From: Companilactobacillus mishanensis
Lineage (GTDB): Bacteria; Bacillota; Bacilli; Lactobacillales; Lactobacillaceae
Direction of reading: 5' to 3'
Length of the DNA: 64,000 bases
Assembly: GCF_003946505.1 (NCBI RefSeq)
Contig: NZ_RHON01000009.1
Location: 1 to 64,000 of the forward strand
The number at the start of each line of letters is the position of its first letter. Within the stretch, counting starts at the first letter, position 1. The notes under the pieces were generated by a model. It saw only the letters and a list, made by a program, of their open reading frames with translations. It was not told the DNA's origin and searched no databases. Of the stretch, positions 51,881 through 60,903 are shown one piece after another. The translations under genes and the position numbers were made by a program.

Positions 51881-52374
51881 GTATCAAAAAATTATTGTAA
51901 ATTGATTTTACTGAAATTATAAATCACTCAATTTGAGTTATATTTATCACGTGATAAGTGTAATAATCGTTGATATTACTGGTTTTCTTGCAAGAATTAT
52001 AGTGTTATATTCGTTCAATAAAGTTGTGGTATATCTGAAATAGGATAGTTACAAGGGTCACATTATGAGCAGAGTGTTTAATTCTGTTTATATTTTTGAT
52101 CACTATGGGAGTACACAATTTTAAAAATTCAGTATCAAACGAAAGGATTTTATTTGAACAGTAATTTCTAGAAAAGTAATTGTTTTCATTCTAAAAAAAG
52201 AAAATTTATCAGTTAATAAATTAAAAATCACGTCAAATATAGTCACAATAAGTCTTTTATGACGTAATTAAGGGCGAGCTATTGAGGTAATGATGTACTG
52301 ATAATACAATTTATATGAAGGTTTATATATTGGGAAAAATATTCGCAAAATTTTAATAAGGCGGAGTGATTAGA

Positions 52375-52599
52375 TTGCTAACAAATTCCAAATTGGTGTC
52401 CTACCTTGTGGTTCATAAGATTAGACAAAAAGCTATTGCGGATGCATTAAACATTTCCATATCTACTGTTTACCGTAAAATAAAGGGATTAGGATTTACG
52501 CAACAAGAGGTTTATGAATTGAATCAAAAGTTGGACATTCCGGTTCATACGTTTTATGACGAAATCGAGGAAACTATCGAGCATAAACACGCTCAATAG
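52375..52599 (+). CDS. Small helix-turn-helix regulator
   Basis: 74 residues from TTG 52375, with GGCGGAG eight bases upstream (a GTG at 52366 inside that box would add three residues). Cro/CI-like helix-turn-helix: VHKIRQKAIADALNISISTVYRKIKG. The rest, TQQEVYELNQKLDIPVHTFYD, is a short dimerisation tail. Likely DNA-binding; targets unknown. The micropeptide locus lies 0.7 kb upstream. Confidence 0.72.
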   Translation: MLTNSKLVSYLVVHKIRQKAIADALNISISTVYRKIKGLGFTQQEVYELNQKLDIPVHTFYDEIEETIEHKHAQ

Positions 52600-52625
52600 A
52601 GGGTTTGAAGGATTAACCAATATTT

Positions 52626-52660
52626 AAAAAGACGACACGTATATGTGTCGTCTTTTTATT
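52626..52660. terminator. Bidirectional terminator between the small regulator and proA
   Basis: AAAAAGACGACAC-gtatat-GTGTCGTCTTTTT, with T-runs on both strands. Confidence 0.9.
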
Positions 52661-53921
52661 TTCTAATTTGTCCGTCACCCTGAACTAAATACTTAGTAGT
52701 AGTTAATTCGTTTGCACCCATAGGACCTCTAGCGTGTAGTTTTTGGGTACTGATTCCGATTTCGGCACCGAATCCAAATTTATTTCCATCGGTAAATCTT
52801 GTTGATGCGTTGACATAAACGACAGCAGCATCGATCTGCTTTTGAAATTGGCGACTATTTGCGTAGTTTTCGGTAATGATCGATTCACTATGTTTGGTGT
52901 TGTACTTATTGATATGACTGATGGCTTCATCAATATTATCAACTACTTTGATAGCAATAATATAGTCGTTATATTCCGTGGACCAATCTTCTTCAGTTGC
53001 GGCAATCGCATTTGGTAAAATGCTTTGAACTGTTTCATCACCACGGATCTCAACGTTGTATTTTGAAAGTGCGTCACTGATTTTTGGAAGAACTTCATTA
53101 GCAACATTTTTGTGTACGATTATCTTTTCAACTGCGTTGCAAACAGAAGGGCGTTGAACTTTGGCATTGACGATAATCTTAACTGCCTTGTCTAAATCGG
53201 CAAATTCATCAACATAAATGTGACAGTTTCCGGCACCAGTTTCAATAATAGGTACCTTAGCTTTATTGACGACCATCTTAATAAACTTACCGCTTCCACG
53301 AGGAATCAATACATCAAGATATTCGGACAACTCCATCATTTCTTGAGCAACTTCGTGGCTAGTATCTGAAATCAACTGAACTGAATTTTCATCTAATCCA
53401 CTTTCTTTAAGCGATTTACGAAGAGTATCTGACAAAGCAATATTAGAGTTGATGGCTTCTTTTCCTCCGCGAAGGAAGGCAGCATTACCAGATTTAAAGC
53501 ACAATCCGGCAGCATCAACGGTGACGTTTGGGCGAGCCTCAAAGATTATTCCCACAACGCCAAGGGGTACTCGTTCTTGAACGATATCGAGTCCATCTTC
53601 AGTCGTCCATCCTCGGTCGATTTTTCCGATTGGATCAGGTAATTCGCTGATTTCGCGTAATCCGTCAGCCATCCCTTTGATTCTATCGGTATCAAGCATC
53701 AAACGGTCAATCATTGCTGTTGCCATGCCGTTTGCTTTTGCATTATCTAAGTCGACTTTGTTTGCGGTTAAAATATTCGAAGAGTTAGCTTCTAAATCGT
53801 CAGCCATTTTGTTCAGGGCAGCATTTTTTTTGAGAGTACCCAATTGACCAAGTTTGAAAGCTGCGGCCTGAGCATCTTTGCCCATGGTATTCAAATCAAT
53901 TTTAGTATTAAGATCAGTCAT
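52656..53921 (-). CDS. proA: Gamma-glutamyl phosphate reductase
   Basis: 421 residues from the ATG (MTDLNTKIDL) preceded by AAGGAGTGG and overlapping the proB stop; an earlier in-frame start would add 32 residues inside proB and has no ribosome binding site. NADPH-dependent aldehyde-dehydrogenase fold: GVVGIIFEARPNVTVDAA, IPRGSGKFIK, and catalytic Cys in VQRPSVCNAVEKI (about 280). Converts gamma-glutamyl phosphate to glutamate semialdehyde, second step of proline synthesis. Confidence 0.95.
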   Translation of the reverse strand: MTDLNTKIDLNTMGKDAQAAAFKLGQLGTLKKNAALNKMADDLEANSSNILTANKVDLDNAKANGMATAMIDRLMLDTDRIKGMADGLREISELPDPIGKIDRGWTTEDGLDIVQERVPLGVVGIIFEARPNVTVDAAGLCFKSGNAAFLRGGKEAINSNIALSDTLRKSLKESGLDENSVQLISDTSHEVAQEMMELSEYLDVLIPRGSGKFIKMVVNKAKVPIIETGAGNCHIYVDEFADLDKAVKIIVNAKVQRPSVCNAVEKIIVHKNVANEVLPKISDALSKYNVEIRGDETVQSILPNAIAATEEDWSTEYNDYIIAIKVVDNIDEAISHINKYNTKHSESIITENYANSRQFQKQIDAAVVYVNASTRFTDGNKFGFGAEIGISTQKLHARGPMGANELTTTKYLVQGDGQIRK

Positions 53922-54750
53922 AACTTTCCACTCCTTCACTTGCAACATTGTTTGTAAATAGAGTTCCCACATCATCTCCAGCAAGGATGTTAAGGATGAT
54001 GCTTGGTTCTTTACCATTGGCTAAAATCATTTCCTGATGATGTTTGAGAATCATTTTGGCAGCCTTGAGTTTGGTAGTCATGCCACCGGTTCCAAATTTG
54101 CTACCGTGTCCACCGGCAAGTTCGATGATGTCAGGGTCAATTGCATGGACTTGGTCGATCAATTTTGCATTAGGAACTTTTAATGGATTAGCGTTGTAGA
54201 AGCCGTCAATGTCAGACAGCATGATCAGTAGGTCAGCGTCGATCAGGTTCGCAACGATGGCGGATAATTGGTCGTTATCACCAAATTTAGTATGGTGATC
54301 CATTTCTGTCACAGTGACAGAATCGTTTTCATTAATAATTGGAATTGCATTTGGTAATGCTAATAATTCTTGGAAAGTGTTCATAACGTTGGTGTGGCTT
54401 TCAGGGTAGTCGGTCACATCACGTGTAAGCAGCATTTGTGCGGCAACCATGCCATATTCTTGTAGCGCTTTACTGTAAAGTTGCATCAATTCTGTTTGTC
54501 CGATCGAGGCAACGGCTTGTTGTTCCGAAACTTTGTGTGGTCGTTGGTTGAGTCCGAGGACTCCCATGCCAACTCCGATGGCACCTGATGAAACGAGTAC
54601 TACATCTTTTCCGGCTTTTCTTAGTGTGCTTAATGCGTAGGCTAGTTGTTTGATAACTTGTAAATTTGCTTGGCTGTTATGTCGAATGAGCGTACTGGTA
54701 CCTATTTTGACGACAATTCGATCGGCGTCGATATTTCGTTTATTTTGCAT
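53914..54750 (-). CDS. proB: Glutamate 5-kinase (without PUA domain)
   Basis: 278 residues, only the amino-acid kinase domain: RIVVKIGTSTLI, VSSGAIGVGMGVLG, IINENDSVTV, FGDNDQLSAIVANLIDADLLIMLSD, KFGTGGMTTKLKAAKM. The C-terminal PUA domain of the longer (about 367-residue) enzymes is absent, as in several lactic acid bacteria. Phosphorylates glutamate as the first step of proline synthesis. Overlaps proA by eight bases. Confidence 0.95.
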   Translation of the reverse strand: MQNKRNIDADRIVVKIGTSTLIRHNSQANLQVIKQLAYALSTLRKAGKDVVLVSSGAIGVGMGVLGLNQRPHKVSEQQAVASIGQTELMQLYSKALQEYGMVAAQMLLTRDVTDYPESHTNVMNTFQELLALPNAIPIINENDSVTVTEMDHHTKFGDNDQLSAIVANLIDADLLIMLSDIDGFYNANPLKVPNAKLIDQVHAIDPDIIELAGGHGSKFGTGGMTTKLKAAKMILKHHQEMILANGKEPSIILNILAGDDVGTLFTNNVASEGVESYD

Positions 54751-54765
54751 AATTTGATTTCCTCT

Positions 54766-55383
54766 TTAGTTAAAAATTTGATTGTAGTATTCCAAATATA
54801 ATTCCTTTTCGTTTAAAGCAATTATTTTAGTTACACTAGTATTTCTTGGTTCTGGGAGGCTCATCAAATTATTCGGTCGAAGTACATCCAACGCGAAAGC
54901 TTTTACGGTAAAACCGTGAGTAACAATGATAATTTTTTCTTCAGGGCATTTGGCAATCATATCAACCATAAAATCGTGGACACGATCGATCACTGATTGG
55001 AAAGTTTCTCCTTCTGTAGCATATTTAACGTAATCGGGAAGGACGTCATTCCAATACTCGTTGTACACATCAGGATGAGTTTCACGAAGCTTAGAATTTA
55101 GTTGACCATCCCATTGACCATAGGAAATTTCTAATAATCTTTTATCATAAGTAATCGGGAGTTTTTGATCAGCATTCAAAATAGCCGCAGTCTGTTTTGT
55201 ACGGTTTAAAGGACTGCAGATGATTCTGTCAGCGAAACTAATATCAAAATTATCGGCTAAGTTTTGCGCCTGAGCTTCACCAGCATCATTTAAATTTGTG
55301 ATTTCGGAATTGATAGTTCCTTGCTTGAGGCCTTGTGCATTGGCTTGCGTCTGGCCATGTCTGATCAAATAAAATTCAGTCAT
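54766..55383 (-). CDS. Histidine phosphatase (phosphoglycerate mutase-like); possible phosphoserine phosphatase
   Basis: 205 residues. RHGQTQANAQG (phosphate-binding His9 region), YDKRLLEISYGQWDG and VTHGFTVKAF (second catalytic His). Cofactor-dependent-mutase fold, too short and divergent for glycolytic GpmA. It lies upstream of and divergent from serC-serA and directly before proB. No serB is seen, and some members of this family are phosphoserine phosphatases, so it is a candidate for the missing step. General phosphatase is equally possible. Confidence 0.85.
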   Translation of the reverse strand: MTEFYLIRHGQTQANAQGLKQGTINSEITNLNDAGEAQAQNLADNFDISFADRIICSPLNRTKQTAAILNADQKLPITYDKRLLEISYGQWDGQLNSKLRETHPDVYNEYWNDVLPDYVKYATEGETFQSVIDRVHDFMVDMIAKCPEEKIIIVTHGFTVKAFALDVLRPNNLMSLPEPRNTSVTKIIALNEKELYLEYYNQIFN

Positions 55384-55444
55384 AATTATTTTCCCTCATA
55401 CTTATCAATATATTAATTATGGTTGGTAACCTAATTATACCCAG

Positions 55445-55473
55445 TTGACAACAGAATTACTAATTGTTACAGT
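55445..55473 (+). promoter_or_regulatory. Promoter of the serine leader transcript
   Basis: TTGACA, 17 bases, TACAGT. A consensus -35 box and 30 bases to the leader peptide ATG. Confidence 0.65.
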
Positions 55474-55502
55474 TGTTTTAAGTTAATTGGAGGTTTTTTA
55501 AT

Positions 55503-55565
55503 ATGTTTAATAAATACAATTTTAGCCTAACAGTCTCCTCCTTGTCTACACGTATCTACATGTAG
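55503..55565 (+). CDS. Serine-rich leader peptide (20 residues) of the serC-serA operon
   Basis: MFNKYNFSLTVSSLSTRIYM, with TTGGAGG eight bases upstream. Four serine codons (8, 12, 13, 15) include the adjacent pair 12-13. It ends before two alternative hairpins and a terminator that precede serC. This is the layout of ribosome-mediated attenuation, in which stalling at serine codons during shortage of charged tRNA-Ser would favour transcription. Confidence 0.65.
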   Translation: MFNKYNFSLTVSSLSTRIYM

Positions 55566-55582
55566 GCTTATTAACGTGCATA

Positions 55583-55681
55583 AACCTCATGTGATCAGTA
55601 GACATTTATATCTGTGAGGTTATTAATAATATCGATATTTTCTTATCCTCGCAGACATTAAATTCTGTGAGGATTTTTTAA
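55583..55681 (+). terminator. Attenuator: competing hairpins and terminator upstream of serC
   Basis: Hairpin 1: AACCTCA (55583) / TGAGGTT (55615). Terminator: ATCCTCGCAGA / TCTGTGAGGAT then TTTTTT (55646-55680). TCTGTGAGG occurs in both right arms, so the left arms can exchange partners. GTCTAC in the leader frame (55544) can also pair with GTAGAC (55598). No T-box motif (AGGGTGGNACC) is present. Confidence 0.65.
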
Positions 55682-55708
55682 TCTAAAATAATCTAAGGAG
55701 CGATTTTT

Positions 55709-56794
55709 ATGACAATTTACAACTTTTCTGCTGGCCCAGCGACCATGCCACAACCAGTGATCCAACAAATCAAAGATGATCTACCTTCATATAAGAATTC
55801 AGGAATGAGTGTCATGGAAATCTCTCATCGTTCAAGCCTGTTTGATGGAATTATCGCCGATGCTGAACAAGATTTAAGAGATTTAATGAACATTCCTGAT
55901 AACTATAAAGTTTTATTCTTTCAAGGTGGTGGAACATTACAATTTACTGCTGCACCATTGAACCTTGCTACAAAGTATCATCGCATTGGCTTGCTAGACA
56001 GTGGTCACTGGGCTGATCGTGCTGGTGATGAGGCCAGTCGAGTTGGAGTCAAAGTTGACGTTCTTGATTCGACAAAAGATATCAAATATACCGAATTACC
56101 GGTTTTGAAAGATTTGAAACAAGATACTTATGATTACGTTCATATCACAACTAACAATACTATTGAGGGAACTGCTTATTCAAAAATTCCAGATACTGGT
56201 GCGACAGAGTTAGTTGGCGATCAGTCTTCGAACTTCTTGGCTCAACAATATAAGGTCGAAGATTTTGGAGCAATCATGGCTGGTGCTCAGAAGAACTTGG
56301 GTATCGCCGGATTGACGATTGTTATCGTTAGGGATGATTTGATCGGTAAGGTGAAGAATCTTCCTAGCATGGTTGATTATGAACTATTTGCTAAAAAGAA
56401 TTCGATGTTCAATACACCTCCCGTTTTTGCAATTTATGCTGCGGGACTAGTTTTGAAATGGCTCAAAGAACAAGGCGGTGTTCCGGAGATGGAACGTCGC
56501 AATTTGAAAAAGTCTGGTTTGCTATACGACTATTTGGATAATTCAAAATTATTCACTGCGCCGGTCAAAAAAGCTGATCGTTCATTGACGAATATACCGT
56601 TCATCACTGGTGATCCTGACGTAGATGCTGATTTGATCAGCAAGGCTACTGCTGCGGGATTGTTAAATATCAAAGGTCACAGATCAGTCGGCGGGATGCG
56701 TGCTAGTTTATACAATGCAATGCCATATGAAGGTGCGCAAGCACTAGTCGATTTTCTAGAAAAATATGAAGCTGATTATTGGAGGACTCACTAA
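55709..56794 (+). CDS. serC: Phosphoserine aminotransferase
   Basis: 361 residues. Class-V PLP fold: NFSAGPATMPQPVIQ, MSVMEISHRSSLFD, and PLP-lysine in GAQKNLGIAG (about 196). RSVGGMRASLYNA near the end binds the substrate phosphate. Converts 3-phosphohydroxypyruvate to phosphoserine with glutamate. AAGGAGCG precedes the ATG. Overlaps serA by one base (TAATG). Confidence 0.95.
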   Translation: MTIYNFSAGPATMPQPVIQQIKDDLPSYKNSGMSVMEISHRSSLFDGIIADAEQDLRDLMNIPDNYKVLFFQGGGTLQFTAAPLNLATKYHRIGLLDSGHWADRAGDEASRVGVKVDVLDSTKDIKYTELPVLKDLKQDTYDYVHITTNNTIEGTAYSKIPDTGATELVGDQSSNFLAQQYKVEDFGAIMAGAQKNLGIAGLTIVIVRDDLIGKVKNLPSMVDYELFAKKNSMFNTPPVFAIYAAGLVLKWLKEQGGVPEMERRNLKKSGLLYDYLDNSKLFTAPVKKADRSLTNIPFITGDPDVDADLISKATAAGLLNIKGHRSVGGMRASLYNAMPYEGAQALVDFLEKYEADYWRTH

Positions 56795-57963
56795 TGTATC
56801 AAGTTAAAACTTTTAATGCTATTGCCCAAAGCGGCTTGGATGCTTTTACAGATAATTTTCAAATAAATAGTGGCGAAGATCCCGATGCTTACTTGATTCG
56901 CTCGGTCAACTTACGCGATGCTGAATTTCCTGAATCTCTCAAGACAATCGTCCGTGCCGGAGCTGGTGTAAATAACGTGCCGGTCCACGCGGCGACAGAA
57001 CACGGAATTGCAGTGTTCAATACGCCTGGTAGTAATGCCAATGCCGTTAAAGAATTGGTGCTTGGATTGATGATTGCTACATCAAGAAATCTTTTCGCAG
57101 CTAATCAGTATTCAAATGAACATACTGAAGCGGATGTTTCTCAACGTACTGAAAAAGATAAGACTAAATTCAACGGTACTGAATTATATGGTAAAAAATT
57201 GGCCGTAGTTGGATTGGGACATGTTGGTTCCTTAGTTGCTAACGCGGCCTTGGAGTTGGGGATGACAGTTGTTGGATACGACCCACTGATGTCGACGGAT
57301 GCAGCCTGGAACATCAACAACCAAGTTAAACGTGCAGCTTCGATTCGTCGAGCTGTTAAGGATGCCGATTTTGTTACAGTTCACGTTCCAAAGAATGATG
57401 ACACGCTCAGCCTGATCAGTACTAAAGAAATCGCCGCAATGAAGCAGGGCGTGGTTCTTTTCAATTACTCACGAATCGGCATTGCTAATAACAAGGCAGT
57501 TTTGAAAGCTGTCCAAGATAAAAAAATCTCGCAATACTGTACTGACTTTGGTGAGCCAATAATTGCAGATCAACCGAATGTTACAATCACTCCACATATT
57601 GGTGGATCGACTTTGGAAGCTGAATCAAACGGCGCAGTACAAGGTGCCAATACAGTCATGAATTATTTGGAATCTGGCGACACGACACATGCTGTCAATT
57701 TACCAAGCATGAGAATTCCATTTGAAGCTCCATTTCGATTGACAATGATCCACAAGAACGTTCCTAACATGGTTGGACAAATTGCCACCCACTTGGCTGA
57801 TCTTGGAATCAATATTGAAAACATGTCGAATGCTGCTAGAAAAGACACGGCTTATACAATGATTGACGTTAATACTTTAAGTAAAGCCGATGGGGATGCG
57901 TTGGTAAAAGAATTAAATGAAATTCCTGAGATATACCGTGTTAGAATAATTAAACACAATTAA
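56794..57963 (+). CDS. serA: D-3-phosphoglycerate dehydrogenase with ACT domain
   Basis: 389 residues from ATG 56794 (MYQVKTFNAI), with GGAGG eight bases upstream. Rossmann domain VVGLGHVGSLVANAALELGM (two glycine positions kept), catalytic Arg in IVRAGAGVNN and His in ITPHIGGSTLE. C-terminal ACT-like domain (about 315-389; NMVGQIATHLADLGINIENM), the serine-sensing type. Oxidises 3-phosphoglycerate with NAD. With serC it gives two of three serine steps. Confidence 0.94.
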   Translation: MYQVKTFNAIAQSGLDAFTDNFQINSGEDPDAYLIRSVNLRDAEFPESLKTIVRAGAGVNNVPVHAATEHGIAVFNTPGSNANAVKELVLGLMIATSRNLFAANQYSNEHTEADVSQRTEKDKTKFNGTELYGKKLAVVGLGHVGSLVANAALELGMTVVGYDPLMSTDAAWNINNQVKRAASIRRAVKDADFVTVHVPKNDDTLSLISTKEIAAMKQGVVLFNYSRIGIANNKAVLKAVQDKKISQYCTDFGEPIIADQPNVTITPHIGGSTLEAESNGAVQGANTVMNYLESGDTTHAVNLPSMRIPFEAPFRLTMIHKNVPNMVGQIATHLADLGINIENMSNAARKDTAYTMIDVNTLSKADGDALVKELNEIPEIYRVRIIKHN

Positions 57964-57965
57964 AA

Positions 57966-58015
57966 AAATAACCTAAGATTGTCAGTTTTAGTTAACTGAG
58001 ATCTTAGGTTATTTA
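57966..58015. terminator. Bidirectional terminator after serA
   Basis: AAATAACCTAAGAT..CAGTT-ttag-AACTG..ATCTTAGGTTATTT, serving serA and the opposing iron-binding-protein gene. Confidence 0.88.
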
Positions 58016-58027
58016 TTTATAGAATTA

Positions 58028-58960
58028 TTATTTTGTCATATCTTTAAGCACGTTATCGATCATTTGTGTATAGGCGATAGGTCCTTTGTATTGCCAACTT
58101 GAGTCATTTCCATATTGGAATAAATTACCGTCTTTTACGGCTTTGATATTAGTCCAAATTGGATCCTTGAACATGTCAGCACCTTTGTCACTGTTGACTA
58201 GGAAAATATAATCGGCATCAAGCTTTGCCAATTTTTCAAGTGAAACAGATGACCAATCGGCTGTGGCTTTCTTGGAAACTTCTTTGACCAAGCTAGGTTC
58301 CTTGAGTTTTAAATCACCATAAAGTAATGAACCACTTGAAGATTTGTCACTTACGATGAAAGCTGAATTGTTGGTTACCCAAACGACAGCAACTGACTTG
58401 TTAGCAGCTTTTTTGTCCAAAGTATTGCGAGCTGACTTGAGCTTTTGGTCGTAAGTTTTTAAAACATCGTTAGCCTTATCAGTCTTATTGACAGCTTTGG
58501 CAACATCTAGGAATTGATCACGCCAGCTGACATCAGTTCCGTTTTTAACGACGTATGTTGGAGCAATTTTCTTGTATTGATTGTATTTACCATTTTGAAC
58601 CTGTGAATCTGTACCCATCAAGATTAAATCAGGTTTAGCTTTAGTAACTGCTTCGTAAGGTAGTGAGTAGTCGATGGTTGGAACATTCTTCAAATCTTTT
58701 TTCAAATATTCTTGAGTACTTGAGGCGTTCTTAACTGACCATTGAACTACTGGCTTAACGCCAACGGCGACCAAATAATCTTCGAGGTAACTACCGACAA
58801 CACGTTTTGGATGCGTTGGAACGGTTACTTCATGGCCCATTGAATCCTTCAAATTACGAGTAGAATCGTTTTTACTATTGGAATTACTACAGCCTGTTAA
58901 AAACAATGTGAATAACAACGCAATGTACAAACCAACTTTAAGAATCTTGTTCTTCTTCAA
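58028..58960 (-). CDS. Iron-siderophore ABC transporter substrate-binding lipoprotein
   Basis: 310 residues from TTG (MKKNKILKVGLYIALLF), with GGGGGA seven bases upstream; an ATG five codons earlier has no ribosome binding site and gives an acidic start unlike a signal peptide. Lipobox FLTGCS. Cluster A-II (FhuD/FecB) plan: HPKRVVGSYLEDYLVAVGVKP, DLILMG, a long helix linking the lobes, and KDGNLFQYGNDSSW. Divergent from genes for an ATPase and two FecCD permeases, so it delivers the substrate to that complex. Ferric-siderophore or heme is likely; not decided by sequence. Confidence 0.87.
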   Translation of the reverse strand: MKKNKILKVGLYIALLFTLFLTGCSNSNSKNDSTRNLKDSMGHEVTVPTHPKRVVGSYLEDYLVAVGVKPVVQWSVKNASSTQEYLKKDLKNVPTIDYSLPYEAVTKAKPDLILMGTDSQVQNGKYNQYKKIAPTYVVKNGTDVSWRDQFLDVAKAVNKTDKANDVLKTYDQKLKSARNTLDKKAANKSVAVVWVTNNSAFIVSDKSSSGSLLYGDLKLKEPSLVKEVSKKATADWSSVSLEKLAKLDADYIFLVNSDKGADMFKDPIWTNIKAVKDGNLFQYGNDSSWQYKGPIAYTQMIDNVLKDMTK

Positions 58961-59040
58961 ATATTCTTCCCCCATGACATTTAAATTATATGTAGATTAT
59001 CAATGAAAGTGTTACCAAAAGTCAATAGAATACGGTAGAA

Positions 59041-59057
59041 TATATTACGATAATATA
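59041..59057. promoter_or_regulatory. 17-bp palindrome between divergent iron-transport genes
   Basis: TATATTA-CGA-TAATATA. It lies in the 150-bp divergent region and may be the operator of a Fur/PerR-like or other iron regulator. It does not match the Fur consensus well. Confidence 0.4.
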
Positions 59058-59113
59058 TGATTAACTATTCCAAAAATATGTATCAAAATATAAATAAAGA
59101 AGTGTGAAAACTC

Positions 59114-59908
59114 ATGGATATAATTGAAACTAAGCAAGTTTGCGTAAGTTATGAGAAACAATTAACAATTCATGATTTGTCTATCAAAATTCCAAAGGGG
59201 CAAGTCACAACATTGATCGGTCCCAACGGCTGTGGTAAATCCACACTGATTCGGACGATCGCACGACTTTTAAAACCAAGCGATGGCTCGGTCTTTTTAG
59301 ATAGCGAAAACATCAATGGCAAGAAGACTAGCGATATTGCTAAAGAAATGGCAGTTCTTCCACAATCTAGTGATGTTGCTAATGATCTAACTGTTAAAGA
59401 ATTAGTGACATTCGGACGTATTCCATATCGTCATCGTTTTTCAACTTTATCAGCAATCGATAAAGAAAAAATTGATTGGGCAATGGAAAAAGCTTCAGTT
59501 CAAGACTTACAAAATAGACGTCTCAGCACATTATCTGGTGGTCAACGTCAACGTGCCTGGATTGCTATGGCAATCGCACAAGATACTGACACTATCATTT
59601 TGGATGAGCCCACGACATATCTAGATTTGACTCACCAATTAGACGTTATGTTACTGATCAAAGAATTGAATGAAAAAGAACATCGAACAATCGTTATGGC
59701 TCTACACGACTTGAATCATGCGGCAAGATTTTCGGACCAATTGATTGCCATCAAGAATGGATTTTTACAAACTAGTGGGACTGTCAATCAAGTACTAACG
59801 AAAGATAATTTACGAAACATCTTTGATATTGATGCGACAATTGTTGAAAAAGATAACAAACCTTTGATTTTGACTTATGATCGCTGGAAGAAGGGTGAAG
59901 CGGTTTGA
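59114..59908 (+). CDS. Iron-siderophore ABC transporter ATP-binding protein (FecE/FhuC type)
   Basis: 264 residues. Walker A GPNGCGKSTL (about 37-46), signature LSGGQRQRAWIAMAIAQD, Walker B TIILDEPTTYLD and H-loop ALHDLNHA. Closest in style to FhuC/FecE. Overlaps the next gene by four bases (ATGA-type coupling with TTG start). Confidence 0.93.
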   Translation: MDIIETKQVCVSYEKQLTIHDLSIKIPKGQVTTLIGPNGCGKSTLIRTIARLLKPSDGSVFLDSENINGKKTSDIAKEMAVLPQSSDVANDLTVKELVTFGRIPYRHRFSTLSAIDKEKIDWAMEKASVQDLQNRRLSTLSGGQRQRAWIAMAIAQDTDTIILDEPTTYLDLTHQLDVMLLIKELNEKEHRTIVMALHDLNHAARFSDQLIAIKNGFLQTSGTVNQVLTKDNLRNIFDIDATIVEKDNKPLILTYDRWKKGEAV

Positions 59909-60903
59909 ACCGAAGAGTAAAATTTTCACTTCAAGTTATCGTCGGTTTAGTTATTTTAGCGATGTTATTGCTACTGAGTGTTCGTTATGGAGCAAATCAA
60001 AATAGCGATGCGACAGTATTTAACTCTTTTTTTCATTACGATTCTAGCAACGTTGATCAAAGAATAATCCGTGATATTAGACTGCCTCGAGTTATCGGTG
60101 CCATGTTGATTGGTGCTGCCTTGGCTGTAAGTGGTGGATTAATGCAGAGTGTTACTAAAAACCCCATGGCTGATTCTGGTTTGTTAGGGATCAATGCTGG
60201 TGCGGCATTTATGTTGACACTTTGTTTTACTTTCTTCCCTAAAATGTCGACTTTGAATACAACTGTTTTTTCAGTTATTGGAGCTGGAATTGCGGCCAGT
60301 CTAGTGTTTTCGATAAGTTCAATGAAGAAGTCTCAGATGAGTCCGACGATGTTGGTACTTTCAGGTATGGCGATAAGTGCCTTCTTTACTGCCATCAGTG
60401 AAGGGATCGCCTTAGTAGCTCATTTGAAACAGGATTTAGCTTTCTGGCATTTCGGTGGGGTTTCTGCTGTCAGTTGGGCACAATTGTACCGTCTCGGTCC
60501 TTGGATCATTATCGGTTTGATTGCGGTCATGTTCATGGCCTCGAACTTAAACTTGCTGACTTTGAGTGATGATACCATCAAGAGTTTGGGTAAAAATACG
60601 ATGGCCATTCGACTGATTTCGTTGATCTGTGTGGTTGTTTTGTCTGGAATATCAGTTTCACTAGTGGGAGCAGTTGCTTTCGTTGGTCTGATTATTCCTC
60701 ACATCGCAAAATTTCTAGTTGGAACTAATAATAAAAAAGTCATACCGATGACGATAATTTTGGGTGCTGACCTAACAGTTTTAGCTGACTTAATTGCTAG
60801 GACAATCAATCCACCTAACGAAACACCTTTTGGAATAATTATTTCGCTAGTCGGTGTACCTTTCTTCATTTATCTTGCAAGAAAGGACAGTAGCCAAATA
60901 TGA
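59905..60903 (+). CDS. FecCD-family permease of the iron-siderophore transporter
   Basis: 332 residues from TTG. About nine to ten membrane segments; family motifs RLPRVIGAMLIGAALAVSGGLMQ, NPMADSGLLGINAGAA and FVGLIIPHIAK with the coupling-helix Gly. Overlaps both neighbours by four bases, so the three genes are translationally coupled. Confidence 0.92.
   Translation: MNRRVKFSLQVIVGLVILAMLLLLSVRYGANQNSDATVFNSFFHYDSSNVDQRIIRDIRLPRVIGAMLIGAALAVSGGLMQSVTKNPMADSGLLGINAGAAFMLTLCFTFFPKMSTLNTTVFSVIGAGIAASLVFSISSMKKSQMSPTMLVLSGMAISAFFTAISEGIALVAHLKQDLAFWHFGGVSAVSWAQLYRLGPWIIIGLIAVMFMASNLNLLTLSDDTIKSLGKNTMAIRLISLICVVVLSGISVSLVGAVAFVGLIIPHIAKFLVGTNNKKVIPMTIILGADLTVLADLIARTINPPNETPFGIIISLVGVPFFIYLARKDSSQI

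Noticed and set aside
52065..52124. 19-codon frame with AAGGG upstream
   Set aside because: Too short and without paralogue or terminator to support translation.
55440..55708. T-box riboswitch upstream of serC
   Set aside because: The T-box core AGGGTGGNACC and the specifier-loop layout are missing.
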